A stretch of DNA of 64,000 bases from Nocardia crassostreae (GCF_001613405.1 NZ_BDCH01000005.1:1-64000); one strand, 5' to 3'. Positions 1 to 11,588 are shown, counted from the first letter of the stretch. Numbers and translations are program-made. Notes: generated by a model not told the origin, from the sequence alone.

Positions 1-1
1 G

Positions 2-550
2 CTCTACACGCATGTGGCCAATAAGGAGGAGCTGCTCGAGCTCGTCGTGGACGCGGCTTTCGGCGAACTCCAGCTGCCCGAGCACTTCGTCGCCGAGAAT
101 TGGCGCGCGGATCTACTGATGATCAGCCGCAGCCTGCGGGAGACCATGATGCGGCACGCCTGGATGCCCGCCGTGCTGAGCACCGCCGGACTGATCTACC
201 TCGGGCCGAATGTCATGCGCATGTCCGAGGCCATGCTCGGCATCCTGGAGACGGCCGGATTCGACGGCGCGATCGCCGACCGGGCGGCGGGCGTGATCTT
301 CTCCTACCTCCTCGGCGCCACCACCACCGAAACGGCCATGCTCACCACTGTCGCGCGCGCCGGTATGGGGGAACAGGAGTGGATGGAGCAGATCATGGAT
401 GCCTCGGTGAAAATGGCCGAACCGTACCCGCGCCTGCACAAACGCTATCTGGCGCACCGCAATATCGATTCGGCGCAGAGCCGGGAGGACTACTTCGACG
501 AGGAGATGAACGTGATCATGGACGGGCTGGCGGCGCGACGGGGCCGCTGA
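2..550 (+). CDS. TetR-family regulator, C-terminal part (cut by window edge)
   Basis: The reading frame is open from the first bases of the window, so the true start lies upstream. The first residues (LYTHVANKEELL) match the end of the TetR DNA-binding domain, just after the recognition helix; the DNA-binding helices themselves are missing. The remaining ~170 residues are an all-helical ligand-binding and dimerisation domain of the tetracycline-repressor C-terminal type, ending in a charged tail. The inducer cannot be deduced. The gene runs towards katA and the two share a strong terminator hairpin. TetR assignment is firm; the regulated target is unknown. Confidence 0.85.
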   Translation, partial: LYTHVANKEELLELVVDAAFGELQLPEHFVAENWRADLLMISRSLRETMMRHAWMPAVLSTAGLIYLGPNVMRMSEAMLGILETAGFDGAIADRAAGVIFSYLLGATTTETAMLTTVARAGMGEQEWMEQIMDASVKMAEPYPRLHKRYLAHRNIDSAQSREDYFDEEMNVIMDGLAARRGR

Positions 551-558
551 TACGGCAA

Positions 559-591
559 CGGGCCCGCATCCCGAAAAGGGATGCGGGCCCG
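559..591. terminator. Bidirectional intrinsic terminator between tetR-like gene and katA
   Basis: A perfect 14-bp inverted repeat (559-572 and 578-591) encloses a GAAAA loop. It lies 9 bases after the TetR stop and about 40 bases after the katA stop on the other strand, so it can serve both convergent genes. There is no long T-run on either side, as is common in actinobacteria. Confidence 0.85.
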
Positions 592-631
592 CGGTTTCCG
601 AGGGGCTGACCCGGAAACGGGTGGGTCGCGC

Positions 632-2086
632 TCAGAGCTGGGAGCGGACCCCTTCTTCGATGCGCTTGCCGAGCTCGTTGTCGACGCTCTTCCAGTACTC
701 GAAGACGCGGCTCAGGATGGGCTCCTGGACGCCGCCCAGAATGTGGCCGACGATATTGCCCACCAGGCGATCCCGCTCACCGTCGTCGAGGACCTCGCGG
801 ACCAGGGTGCCCGCCTGGGTGAAATCGCCGTCCTCACGGTGCTGGACGTACCCGGCGCGGACCGCCTCGGTGCCGAAGTTCCACAGGCCGTCATCGCCCG
901 CCTTCTCCGGATCGGCGTGCGGGCCGCCGAACGAATTCGGCGCGTACACAGGCACATCCGGCGCGTTGAACTCGTAGCGCATCTGGCCCTCCTTGGAGTA
1001 GGAGTTCACCTCGGCGGCCTTGGCCCGGTTGGGCGGCAGCTGCGCGTGGTTGGCGCCGATGCGGTAGCGGTGCGCGTCGGCATAGGCGAAGACGCGGCCC
1101 AGCAGCATCTTGTCCGGCGAGAAACCAATGCCCGGAACGACATTGGAGGGCGCGAAGGCGGCCTGCTCGATCTCGACGAAGTAGTTCTGCGGGTTGCGGT
1201 TGAGGGTCCACTTGCCGACCTCGATCAGCGGGTAGTCCTTCTGCGACCACACCTTGGTCAGGTCGAACGGGTTGAACCGGTAGCCCTCGGCCTCGTGCGC
1301 GGGCATGACCTGCACCTTGAGGGTCCAGCTCGGGAAGTCACCGCGCTCGATGGAATCCCACAGGTCGCGGCGGTGGTAGTCGCCGTCCTTGCCCGCGAGC
1401 TCATCGGCCTGCGCCTGGGTCAGGAACTCATTGCCCTGATCGGTCTTGAAGTGGTACTTCACCCAGAAGCGCTCACCCTGGGCATTGACCCACTGGTAGG
1501 TGTGCGAGCCGAAACCGTCCATGTGCCGGTAGGTCTTGGGGATACCGCGGTCGCCCATCAGCCAGGTCACCTGGTGCGCGGTCTCCGGGCGCAGGGTCCA
1601 GAAGTCCCACTGCATGGTGTGATCGCGAAGTCCGTTGCCCGGCAAGCGCTTCTGCGAGCGGATGAAGTCCGGGAACTTGATCGGATCCTTGATGAAGAAG
1701 ATCGGGGTGTTGTTGCCGACGATGTCGTAGTTGCCCTCGGTGGTGTAGAACTTCACCGCGAAACCGCGCGGATCGCGCCAGGTGTCGGGAGAGCCCTGCT
1801 CACCGGCCACGGTGGAGAAGCGCACCAGCGATTCGGTGCGCGCACCCGGCTGGAACAGCTTGGCCTTGGTGTAGCGGCTGACATCGCCGGTGACCACCAG
1901 TTCACCGAACGCGCCGGCGCCCTTGGCATGCACGATGCGCTCCGGGACGCGCTCCCGGTTGAACTGGGCGAGCTTCTCGATCAGGTAATGGTCGTGCAGC
2001 AGGATCGGACCCTGAGTACCTGCGGTGAGCGATTCGTCATCGCTCTGCACCGGGGTGCCGGTATTGGTGGTGGTCGCCTTGGTCAT
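632..2086 (-). CDS. katA: Monofunctional haem catalase
   Basis: This 484-residue enzyme decomposes hydrogen peroxide in the cytoplasm. Small-subunit (clade 3) catalase features are present: the active-site histidine near residue 53 in RIVHAKG, the distal asparagine near 125 in IVGNN, and the proximal haem ligand Tyr335 in [10 protein letters not shown]. Length is normal for the clade. An AAGGAGG ribosome site lies 6 bases before the ATG. It sits 20 bases downstream of furA and is surely co-transcribed. In mycobacteria the furA partner is usually the catalase-peroxidase katG; here it is a monofunctional catalase. A terminator follows at 559-591. Confidence 0.96.
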   Translation of the reverse strand: MTKATTTNTGTPVQSDDESLTAGTQGPILLHDHYLIEKLAQFNRERVPERIVHAKGAGAFGELVVTGDVSRYTKAKLFQPGARTESLVRFSTVAGEQGSPDTWRDPRGFAVKFYTTEGNYDIVGNNTPIFFIKDPIKFPDFIRSQKRLPGNGLRDHTMQWDFWTLRPETAHQVTWLMGDRGIPKTYRHMDGFGSHTYQWVNAQGERFWVKYHFKTDQGNEFLTQAQADELAGKDGDYHRRDLWDSIERGDFPSWTLKVQVMPAHEAEGYRFNPFDLTKVWSQKDYPLIEVGKWTLNRNPQNYFVEIEQAAFAPSNVVPGIGFSPDKMLLGRVFAYADAHRYRIGANHAQLPPNRAKAAEVNSYSKEGQMRYEFNAPDVPVYAPNSFGGPHADPEKAGDDGLWNFGTEAVRAGYVQHREDGDFTQAGTLVREVLDDGERDRLVGNIVGHILGGVQEPILSRVFEYWKSVDNELGKRIEEGVRSQL

Positions 2087-2106
2087 GCGAAACCTCCTTG
2101 GGGAGT

Positions 2107-2526
2107 TCAGGAATTACATGCCGGGCACAGGCCCCAGAACACGACTTCGGCCTCGTCGATCACGAAACCGTGGGACTGATCGGGTTCCAGACAGGGTGCT
2201 GCGCCGACGACACAGTCGACATCCACGACCGTGCCGCACTTCCTGCACACCAGATGGTGATGGTTGTCGCCGGTGCGCGCCTCGTACAGCGCCGGTGACC
2301 CGGCGGGCTCGATGCGCCGCAACAACCCGGCCCCCACACAAGCCCGCAGTACGTCGTACACGGCCTGCGTCGACACCGACCCCAGCGTCTCCCGCACCTT
2401 GGCGGTCACCCCCTCCGCATCGGTATGCGGAGAGTTAGCCAGAACATCCAGAACCGCGACCCGCGGGCCGGTGACCCGCAGGCCGACCGCACGCAATTGC
2501 TCCCGCGCGTCGTATCCGGTGTGCAT
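2107..2526 (-). CDS. furA: Fur-family peroxide-responsive repressor FurA
   Basis: This winged-helix metalloregulator is likely a repressor of itself and katA. The N-terminal DNA-binding domain (about 1-80) is followed by the metal-binding dimerisation domain. Visible ligands are the histidine cluster DNHHH and the two structural-zinc motifs CRKC and CPAC at the C-terminus. The frame opens further upstream to 2562, but that would put the start inside the operator; the ATG at 2526 gives a normal 139-residue protein. A GTG at 2535 is also possible. Gene order furA-catalase and the operator just upstream imply autoregulation that is relieved by peroxide. Confidence 0.92.
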   Translation of the reverse strand: MHTGYDAREQLRAVGLRVTGPRVAVLDVLANSPHTDAEGVTAKVRETLGSVSTQAVYDVLRACVGAGLLRRIEPAGSPALYEARTGDNHHHLVCRKCGTVVDVDCVVGAAPCLEPDQSHGFVIDEAEVVFWGLCPACNS

Positions 2527-2543
2527 GCCATACACCCTGCTAC

Positions 2544-2568
2544 CTTTTCTAGTATAAGTCAAGAAAAG
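2544..2568 (-). promoter_or_regulatory. Putative FurA operator and furA-katA promoter
   Basis: A 7-11-7 inverted repeat (CTTTTCT ... AGAAAAG) lies 18 bases before the furA ATG. On the minus strand it overlaps a TTGACT -35 box (2562-2557). This closely resembles the AT-rich FurA site that covers the -35 region of mycobacterial furA. Spacing would place transcription start at or next to the furA ATG, that is a leaderless or nearly leaderless message; the -10 region is weak. The operator assignment rests on similarity and position. Confidence 0.7.
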
Positions 2569-2610
2569 AAAGTTTTAGCTGGTAGCAGGCTTAAATCTGA
2601 CTGAGAAAGG

Positions 2611-3348
2611 TCACCTAACCGCGCCGGGAGCGACGGTCGCGCCCGGCACCGGGGCGCGCGTGGTCAGCTGCGGACGAAGCAGGCTGGGCGGAATGGTGAT
2701 CGGCCGGTATGTAGTTGCCCACGGGTCGTACACCGCGGAGGGAATCGTCGGTCGAGTGCGCTCCTGATTGTTCTTCGTGTCCGATATGGCCACTTCGACC
2801 AGGAGGCCCACCACGAATGTGCCGATGCCGACGAGGATTTTGATGATGAGGCCCCAGTCCGTGGGGTCGTATGTGTCGACGGGGGCTCGGCGGGTGGGGC
2901 GCGGGCCCGTCGGCCGGTGCACCCGGCGAGGCGGGGCCGCGGCGGCGCGGGCGCGGTCGATGCGCTCGCGCAGGTGATCGATCCGGGTGTCGCGTGGAGC
3001 CAGGGCGGCGGCCCGGTCCAAGGCGCGGAGGGCGTCGGCTTGGCCCAGCCATTGCAGCGACAGGGCCCGGACGTAGTGGTTCTCGGCATGGGCGGGCTCG
3101 AGTTCGACGGCTCGGCGCGCTGCGACCACGGCGTTCATGCGGCGCTCCTCGACCTCGACGACATCCCGGTCGACTTCACGGGCCAGTTGTAGTTCGGCCA
3201 GTGCTCGGATTCGCCACACTCGGCCGCTGTCGGGTAGGTGCGGCTCGGCTGTCGCGCACAGCTCGAGCGCCCGTTCGTACTCGCCGATTCGGACTGCGGC
3301 TTCCGCCTCGTCGAGCAGGGTGGCGGTGCCATCGATCGAGCTGTTCAT
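2611..3348 (-). CDS. TPR-like protein with one C-terminal membrane segment, unknown function
   Basis: The 245-residue product has an N-terminal helical region (about 10-130) with TPR-like repeats: alternating EYERALELC and HAENHYVRALSLQWLGQ patterns. An Arg/Pro-rich linker (about 130-160) follows, then one hydrophobic segment at about 164-187 (WGLIIKILVGIGTFVVGLL) and a Pro/Thr-rich tail. The topology suggests a cytoplasmic repeat domain anchored by one helix with an exposed tail. It is separated from furA by an AT-rich operator region and appears to be a single-gene unit. I do not recognise a specific family. Confidence 0.7.
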   Translation of the reverse strand: MNSSIDGTATLLDEAEAAVRIGEYERALELCATAEPHLPDSGRVWRIRALAELQLAREVDRDVVEVEERRMNAVVAARRAVELEPAHAENHYVRALSLQWLGQADALRALDRAAALAPRDTRIDHLRERIDRARAAAAPPRRVHRPTGPRPTRRAPVDTYDPTDWGLIIKILVGIGTFVVGLLVEVAISDTKNNQERTRPTIPSAVYDPWATTYRPITIPPSLLRPQLTTRAPVPGATVAPGAVR

Positions 3349-3740
3349 CCCCCACTGACCTTTCGAGCTGATTCACGCGAAAGTCGCCGCGGCCGAATAC
3401 GATTCGGCTGCCCGCCCCCGAGAACACATTGCGTAGGGGCGAATGCTATCCGGTGGGGCCGACAATGCACCATCGGATTGCGTTGCGCAGATCACAGGCG
3501 GGCGGCCGGAATAGATCCCGGGGCGGGCCGGTTGAACCCCACTGTCGGCGTCCTGGACAGCCCCGGGCCGCACCCTTTGTCGCTTCGAGCGACCACTCGC
3601 CGAGAGGCGCTTGTCGGGCGTCGGCTTTCACGTCGCGGTATTGCCGCGAGCGCGCGCCGCGAGGACCCCCCGCCTCGCGGCGTTTCGCGTATCCGGGGTC
3701 GTGGCGCGCGGATTGCGCGCGAGTCGCCGAAGATGGGCGC
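3349..3740. other. Intergenic region with one GC hairpin (3655-3682)
   Basis: This gene-free 392-base stretch separates the divergent TPR gene and the APC permease. The only clear structure is a 10-bp perfect inverted repeat, CGCCGCGAGG at 3655-3664 and its complement at 3673-3682, with an 8-base loop followed by TTT. It ends about 60 bases before the permease ATG and could be an attenuator or terminator on the plus strand. Open frames across the stretch have shadow-like composition and no ribosome sites. Confidence 0.4.
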
Positions 3741-4979
3741 ATGAGCGATGACCACGCGCTGCAGCGCCGCCTCGGATTGGGTGATTCCGTGGTGATCGGG
3801 CTCGGATCCATGGTGGGTGCGGGCATTTTCGCGGCCCTCGCGCCCGCGGCCGCCGCAGCCGGATCGTGGCTGCTCGCGGCATTGGGGATCGCGGCGGTGG
3901 TGGCGTATTGCAATGCGACGTCGTCGGCGCGGCTGGCGGCGCTGTATCCGGTGTCGGGCGGAACGTATGTGTACGGGCGGGAGCGGCTGGGCGAGTTCTG
4001 GGGATATCTGGCCGGATGGGGATTCGTGGTCGGGAAGACCGGCTCGTGCGCGGCAATGGCGCTGACCGTGGGGAACTACGCGTGGCCGGAGCACGCCCGG
4101 GCGGTGGCGGTGGGCGCGGTCGTGCTGATCACCGAGATCAACTACGCGGGCGTGCAGAAGTCGGCGCTGGCGACGCGGATCATTGTCGCGACCGTGCTGG
4201 TGGTGCTCGCCGTGGTGGCCGCGGTGTGCTTCGGTGGCGAACACGCCGGTGCGACGGCGCTGCCGGATCGGATCGGGGTGCGCGGGGTGCTGGAGGCGGC
4301 GGGGTTGTTGTTCTTCGCCTTCGCCGGATATGCGCGGATCGCGACGCTCGGGGAGGAGGTGCGCGAGCCGCGGCGGACTATTCCGCGGGCCATCGCGCTG
4401 GCGCTGGGTATCGCGCTCGCCGTGTACGCGGTGGTCGCGGTGGCGGTGCTGCTGGTGCTCGGATCGGCCGGGCTGGCGGCCGGGGCCGATCCGCTGGCGC
4501 GCGCCGTCACCACGGCCGGGGCGGCGGGGCTCGAACCGGTCGTCCGGGTGGGGGCGGTGCTGGCGGCGGCCGGATCGTTGCTGGCCTTGATTCTCGGCGT
4601 CTCGCGCACGACCTTGGCCATGGCGCGCGACGGGCATCTGCCACGGGGACTCGCCGCCGTGCATCCGAAGTATCAGGTGCCGCACCGGGCCGAGCTCGCG
4701 GTGGGCGTGATCGTGGCGGTGGTGGCGGCGAGTTTCGATATTCGGGCGGCCATCGGGTTCTCGTCGTTCGCGGTGCTGGTCTACTACCTGGTCGCGAATA
4801 TCTCGGCGGGGACGCTGCGTGTGTCGGAAAACCGTCCGGCGCGGGCGATTCCGATAATCGGGGCGGTGGGATGCGGTGTCGTCGCCCTCTCGCTGCCCCT
4901 GAGTTCGGTCATTCCCGGGATCGTGGTGCTGGCGCTCGGCGCGGGCGCGTACTGGGCGCGGAAATTCGCCACGCGGTGA
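3741..4979 (+). CDS. APC-superfamily amino acid permease
   Basis: This polytopic membrane transporter of about 412 residues probably exchanges or imports amino acids. It has about 11-12 hydrophobic segments. The first helix carries the APC signature GLGSMVGAGIF, and the loop containing EEVREPRRTIPRA is the conserved segment after helix 6. The frame is open upstream to 3429, but the extra residues are Arg/Pro-rich and unlike any permease N-terminus, so the ATG at 3741 is chosen. The substrate cannot be read from sequence. The next gene starts 46 bases downstream on the same strand and may be co-transcribed. Confidence 0.88.
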   Translation: MSDDHALQRRLGLGDSVVIGLGSMVGAGIFAALAPAAAAAGSWLLAALGIAAVVAYCNATSSARLAALYPVSGGTYVYGRERLGEFWGYLAGWGFVVGKTGSCAAMALTVGNYAWPEHARAVAVGAVVLITEINYAGVQKSALATRIIVATVLVVLAVVAAVCFGGEHAGATALPDRIGVRGVLEAAGLLFFAFAGYARIATLGEEVREPRRTIPRAIALALGIALAVYAVVAVAVLLVLGSAGLAAGADPLARAVTTAGAAGLEPVVRVGAVLAAAGSLLALILGVSRTTLAMARDGHLPRGLAAVHPKYQVPHRAELAVGVIVAVVAASFDIRAAIGFSSFAVLVYYLVANISAGTLRVSENRPARAIPIIGAVGCGVVALSLPLSSVIPGIVVLALGAGAYWARKFATR

Positions 4980-5025
4980 TCGTTTCAGCAGGGCGGACGG
5001 CGGACCGGGCGATAGCCTGAGGCCC

Positions 5026-6382
5026 ATGGTGCGCATGCGCAGGGGGCTGGCCAGCGCGATCGCGGCGGTCGTGACGGCGGGCAGCGTGATCTTCGGCGGC
5101 GGTCACGCGGCGGCGGACACCGGGCACGTGCGCTGCGCGCAACCCGTCGGCCGGGATTTCGAGCGGGCGGCCCCGGAGGACGCCGGGCTGGACACGGGAC
5201 GGCTGGCCGATGCGTTGACCTTCGCCGCCGGTCGAAACCGGCTGAACGTGCAGGTGTTTCGCTACGGCTGCCTCATCGGCGAGGGTCCGTCCAACGAGCT
5301 GACCGGGCCGGTGGCCTGGAACGTCTGGAGCGTCACCAAGAGCATTGTGTCGCTGCTCGCCGGAATCGCCTGGGATCAGGGCACACTCGATATCGCCGCA
5401 CCCATCGACGCGTATCTGCCGCCCGGCCTGGGCGATGCCGAGCATCGGGCGATCACGGTGGAGAATCTGCTCACCGAGACCTCCGGCCTGCGCATCGGCG
5501 TGGTCACCGAGGGCATCACGGGCGTGGTGCCCGTCGATCCGTTCAGCGCCGTCCAGGCGCTGACCCTGCCGTTCGACGATCCGCCGGGCACCGAGTTCAC
5601 CTACAGCCAGCGCAATGTCGACCTGCTGGCGTACGCGATCGAACTGGCCACAGGGGAACCGCTGCAGGAGTTCGCACAGCGGGAACTGTTCGGGCCCATA
5701 GGCATTGCGCGCGAGGACTACTACTGGGCGCGGGACCGGTCCGGGCACACCTACGGTTACGCCCATCTCATGATCCCGCCCGACGATCTGTCGCGACTCG
5801 GCCTGCTCGTCGCCAATGGCGGCCGCTGGCACGGCCGCTCGATCGTCTCGTCCGACTATCTGACGCGGGCCACCACCCCGTCGGACACCTACGGCTGCTA
5901 CGGCTATCTGTTCTGGCTCGGCGCGGACTGCGCGGAGAATCCCGCATTCCTGCCCCCGGACACCTATTCCATGTCCGGGCTGGGTCTACAGCACGTCTAT
6001 TTCATCCCCAGCCTGGATCTCATGGTGGTGTGGACCGGCGTGTTCGGCGTGCACACCAGCCGGGGCGTGAGCGGAATCGTCCAGTACACGGAGGAACCCG
6101 CGTACGAGTTCTTCCGCCAGTTGTTCGCGGCCTTCCACGAGCCCCCCCGTTCCCGATCCCGGCCAGTTCGTCGAGCCGCCGCTGAGCGTGGACTACAGCA
6201 GGTTCTTCGACACCAATATCGCGCTCGCCGTCTTCGGCCTCGGCCCGTACGCGTACCCGGGCTGTAATGTGCACGCCTGCTTGAACATTCCCCTGGCGGC
6301 GCCGTTCACCGACGCGCCGCCCGGCTGCCTGCTGCTGGCATGCGTCGGCCCCGATCCGCGCACACCCCGCATTCGCGAGTGA
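5026..6382 (+). CDS. Secreted serine hydrolase, beta-lactamase class C fold, frameshifted near its end
   Basis: The product has an N-terminal signal peptide (hydrophobic run to about residue 30, ending AHAAA-like) and a beta-lactamase/D-Ala-D-Ala esterase domain. The nucleophile motif is SVTK (in WSVTKS) and the second motif is YSQ. The frame that starts at 5026 ends at 6267 with an Arg-rich tail that looks out of frame. The natural C-terminus (VDYSRFFDTNIALAVFG...) continues in the next frame to a stop at 6382. The switch coincides with a run of seven C at 6142-6148; with six, one uninterrupted protein of about 451 residues results. It may be a sequence error, slippage or decay. Substrate unknown. 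Confidence 0.82.
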
Positions 6383-6385
6383 GCG

Positions 6386-7624
6386 CTAGGGTGTCACCGC
6401 CGCGCGGCCCGCGAGCTCGCGCAGTTCGTCGGCCGGACGGCGGCCCGCGAACTGCAGCAGATCACGCACCACCTCTCGGACGCGATGATCGGTGCGGACC
6501 AGTTCCGGAGTCAGCCGCTCGGCGGTGAGCAAGGCCGCCAAGGCTTCCTGGGCCTGCCGCCGCTGGGCGTGCGCCCGGGCCACGTCCACCAGGAAGCGGG
6601 CCTGCCGCTCCGGGGACAGCACCGTGGCGTCCACCGTGCGCGCGGTGTCCAAAGCCTCACCGGCATCGCCCAATTCGACCGCCACCGCCACCGCGTGCAC
6701 GGCCACGCTGGTCGGACCGAATTCGGTGTCGAAATCGTTGCGGCCCTCGCCGAGTCGCTCCGCGGCGGTGCGCGCCGCGGACAGGCCCGCGCGGGCCGCC
6801 GTCCGATTCCCGTCCGTCGCCGCGATCACCGCCAGCATGAGCTGCAGAGAACCGTAGAGCGACAGCACTTCCGGGCGACACAGCGTCTCGTCGCCGATCT
6901 GCGGCGCGAGGGCCGTCACCGACACCCGGGCGGCTTGTTCGGCCTGTTCGAGTCGCTGCAGACGTAGGAAAGCCTGTGCCATGCGGTAGGTTCCGGCCAC
7001 CACGCTGAGCGCGTCGCCGGATTCCTCGGCCGCGGTGAGCGACCGATCGGCGGCCACCCAGGCGGCGTCGACCTCTTCCTGCCGGGTGAACGCCGTCGCC
7101 GCCACCTGATAGGCGCGTGACAGCAGGGTCAGCACCTCCGGCCGCTTGTCGGCGGTGGTCCGGGCCGCGTGCTCCAGCTCCGGAATCAGTTCCAGCAGTG
7201 CGCCGCCGACTTCCACCAGCCGCGATTCGTGTGCCAGCTGCCAGGCGGTATCCACGCGCTGTTGCAGTCCCGGCAACAGGTCGGCCGACTCGCGATCGGC
7301 CTCGTCACCGAAGAGTTGCTCCAGGGCGGGATGCCCGGTGAGCAGCAGTCGCAACTGCTCGAAGACCACGGATCCGGCGCGATGGCCGTCCCCGCGGTCG
7401 GCTGCCATGGGTTCGGCCGCCTCCGGCCGCAGATCCCGCACCGCCACGCCGAGCACATCGGCCAGTCGTTGCAGCACCGACAGTCGCTCGACGGGAAGTA
7501 CATCCCGTTCGACCTGCGACACCCAGCTTTCCGAGCGCCTGATCGCCGCGCCCAGCTCCTTCTGCGATAATCCCCGCCGCCGGCGTAACTCCGCTACCCG
7601 TGCCCCTAGGGTACTTTCGGCCAC
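6386..7624 (-). CDS. XRE-type HTH regulator with TPR-like C-terminal domain
   Basis: Residues about 7-62 form a Cro/C1-type helix-turn-helix (RRRRGLSQKELGAAIRRS). The remaining ~340 residues are helical repeats of TPR type, as in the large actinobacterial family of such regulators, which often sense peptides or small ligands. It starts with GTG, with AAGGAG about 9 bases upstream. It stops 3 bases from the end of the serine hydrolase on the opposite strand. It is divergent from the small ORF at 7860 and shares an AT-rich intergenic region holding a palindrome. Confidence 0.86.
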   Translation of the reverse strand: MAESTLGARVAELRRRRGLSQKELGAAIRRSESWVSQVERDVLPVERLSVLQRLADVLGVAVRDLRPEAAEPMAADRGDGHRAGSVVFEQLRLLLTGHPALEQLFGDEADRESADLLPGLQQRVDTAWQLAHESRLVEVGGALLELIPELEHAARTTADKRPEVLTLLSRAYQVAATAFTRQEEVDAAWVAADRSLTAAEESGDALSVVAGTYRMAQAFLRLQRLEQAEQAARVSVTALAPQIGDETLCRPEVLSLYGSLQLMLAVIAATDGNRTAARAGLSAARTAAERLGEGRNDFDTEFGPTSVAVHAVAVAVELGDAGEALDTARTVDATVLSPERQARFLVDVARAHAQRRQAQEALAALLTAERLTPELVRTDHRVREVVRDLLQFAGRRPADELRELAGRAAVTP

Positions 7625-7786
7625 CGGGTCAAACTCCTTCTGCCTGATCGGCTTTCCCGGCCGTCACCGCCCGCTGGTTTCGCCGATGTCTCCCATGCCC
7701 TTCTCCTTCTTCCCGATGGGATCTGCCGACAAGGATTCCAGAACCGGCGAGCTTACGGCGCACAGTATGGAACATGTATTTTTCTT

Positions 7787-7816
7787 ATTGCACCGCAATT
7801 TTTCTGTGTTTACCGT
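7787..7816 (+). promoter_or_regulatory. Putative promoter overlapping a palindrome in the XRE intergenic region
   Basis: In the most AT-rich part of the gap, TTGCAC (7788-7793) and TACCGT (7811-7816) are 17 bases apart, giving a plausible plus-strand promoter for the small gene at 7860. The -35 box lies inside the perfect palindrome ATTGC-ACC-GCAAT (7787-7799), a reasonable operator for the divergent XRE regulator. Inference from position only. Confidence 0.4.
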
Positions 7817-7859
7817 GTGAAGTGGACCTGTCGAACCGAACGGACGACACGAGGTGGTC

Positions 7860-8060
7860 ATGAGCGTGGCACCCGGAACACGCGAAGTCCATGTGCGCCT
7901 ACGCTTTCCCGGTGGCATGGTGCTCGACTACCGCACCGAACGCTCAATTGCCGAACGCCTCGCAGCACACCTGCGACCACACTGCATTGAAGTCACCATT
8001 GACGGGATGGCAATAGATCATCTTCCACCCCTCCCCTGTGCCGAACTCTGGACCGAGTGA
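7860..8060 (+). CDS. Small conserved-looking protein, unknown function
   Basis: This 66-residue ORF is divergent from the XRE-TPR regulator. It begins at ATG 7860; an in-frame GTG six bases earlier is possible. It contains VHVRLRFPGGMVLDYRTERSIAERLAAHL and an acidic C-terminus, consistent with a small alpha/beta protein. It has no signal peptide or membrane segment. Small proteins next to XRE-TPR regulators are common in actinobacteria, which supports it being real, but I do not recognise the family. Confidence 0.55.
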   Translation: MSVAPGTREVHVRLRFPGGMVLDYRTERSIAERLAAHLRPHCIEVTIDGMAIDHLPPLPCAELWTE

Positions 8061-8121
8061 TCCCGTAAACAAACTTACCGATATTTCGGAATTTCGGGTG
8101 GATTCGGGTGGAGACGAAAAA

Positions 8122-8158
8122 ACGGGCCGTTCGATCCCCGTGGGATCGAACGGCCCGT
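8122..8158 (-). terminator. Intrinsic terminator of the ask-asd operon
   Basis: A perfect 17-bp inverted repeat (8122-8138 and 8142-8158) has a 3-base loop. Read on the minus strand, it is followed directly by TTTTTCGTC. It begins 18 bases after the asd stop. This is a canonical hairpin plus U-run. Confidence 0.92.
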
Positions 8159-8175
8159 ATGCGATTCCGGCCGCG

Positions 8176-10478
<2,303 letters not shown>

Positions 10479-10577
10479 GGTGGGAATCCTCCAAGATCGA
10501 CAAACTGCTGCTACCGATCCCCAAGACTACCGATCCAGGTCCAGCGGATTTGCGCTACCTCCCGGCTGTGATCCACG

Positions 10578-11024
10578 TTATGCCGCGGGCCGGGGGTCGT
10601 GCCGGGTGGAAAGCATTGTCAGCAACCAATTCTGCTTGGTGTTGTGGAATGCCGCGACGCGCCAGCGGTCGCCCTCCCGGAACATGACGAACAGATTGAC
10701 CTTGGTGTTGAAGCGGTTGCGCCGACGCCTGCCCTTCACCACCGCGCCCTTGCCGTGCACCAGCGCCACCTCCGGCGTCAGGAAGCGCACCGCGCTGACC
10801 TCGCCGTCGAGCCGGGTGCCCCGCTGCCATTTCTCGAAGACCGGCTTATGCATGGCCTCTATATCCGCGCGGCCCCGGTAGCGCGGGCCGAAGAAGGTGA
10901 CGTAGTCGGCGTCCTCGGTGAACTCGGCGGCGAAGGCCCGGGCGTCGGCCGCGGCCCACGCCTGCCCGAGCCGGTCGAAGACGGCACGGATGGCGGTTTC
11001 GTCGGTGAGCTGCTGGGTGGTCAT
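10578..11024 (-). CDS. SnoaL-like / DUF4440-type small protein (SgcJ/EcaC family)
   Basis: A cone-shaped alpha+beta barrel (NTF2-like) protein of about 148 residues. The pattern AIRAVFDRLGQAWAAADARAFA, then FTEDADYVTFFG, then GRADIEAMHK is typical of the SgcJ/EcaC group. The frame extends to 11087, but AGGGA lies 7 bases before the ATG at 11024. It is divergent from a MarR regulator across 99 bases with a palindrome, so it is probably a MarR target. The substrate is unknown. Confidence 0.78.
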   Translation of the reverse strand: MTTQQLTDETAIRAVFDRLGQAWAAADARAFAAEFTEDADYVTFFGPRYRGRADIEAMHKPVFEKWQRGTRLDGEVSAVRFLTPEVALVHGKGAVVKGRRRRNRFNTKVNLFVMFREGDRWRVAAFHNTKQNWLLTMLSTRHDPRPAA

Positions 11025-11078
11025 GGCAATTCCCTCACGCCAATAGTTAATCTGCGCAGTAGATGAATCAGTAAATAG

Positions 11079-11109
11079 TTGACTCACTAAGATAGTGTCC
11101 GAGTAAGAC
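11079..11109 (+). promoter_or_regulatory. marR promoter with palindromic operator
   Basis: TTGACT (11079-11084) is followed 19 bases later by TAAGAC (11104-11109), just upstream of the marR ATG at 11124. The spacer holds the perfect palindrome CACTA-AGA-TAGTG (11085-11097), well placed for autorepression and for control of the divergent SnoaL-like gene. The site was not matched to a known operator. Confidence 0.5.
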
Positions 11110-11123
11110 TATGCTGTCAACCG

Positions 11124-11588
11124 ATGACGAAGAAGCAGGACGAACTGGGGCTGGCGCTCACGCTCGCCGCCCAGCGCAGCGCCACCGATGCCGTGATGCT
11201 GCATCAGGCCATGGCCGATCGGCTCGGCCTGCATGTCACGGATCTGCGCTGCCTGAACATGCTGCGCCTGGACGGTCCGGCCACCGCCGGGGAACTCGCC
11301 CAGCGCACGGGGCTCACCACCGGCGCCATCACCCGCATGATCGACCGGCTGCTGCAGGCCGGTTTCGTGCGGCGGGAGAACGATGCGCGGGATCGGCGGC
11401 GGGTGATCATCACCGCCGTCGCCGAGCGCATCGACGAACTGGCACCCTACTACGAGGTGCTGGCAACAGAATTCGGGAAGGTATCCGCCGGTTACACCGT
11501 CGAGCAGCTGGAATGGCTGCTCGAGGTGTTCAACCGGCTGCACGAGACCTCGGTGCGGGTCACCGGACTACTGCGCGAACGCGCCTGA
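11124..11588 (+). CDS. MarR-family transcriptional regulator
   Basis: A 154-residue winged-helix dimer. The DNA-binding core is ATAGELAQRTGLTTGAITRMI (about 53-73) and the wing contains the family motif RRENDARDRRRVIITA. N- and C-terminal helices form the dimer interface. No strong ribosome site precedes the ATG, so the message may be leaderless or weakly translated. It is divergent from the SnoaL-like gene, the likely co-regulated target. Confidence 0.9.
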   Translation: MTKKQDELGLALTLAAQRSATDAVMLHQAMADRLGLHVTDLRCLNMLRLDGPATAGELAQRTGLTTGAITRMIDRLLQAGFVRRENDARDRRRVIITAVAERIDELAPYYEVLATEFGKVSAGYTVEQLEWLLEVFNRLHETSVRVTGLLRERA

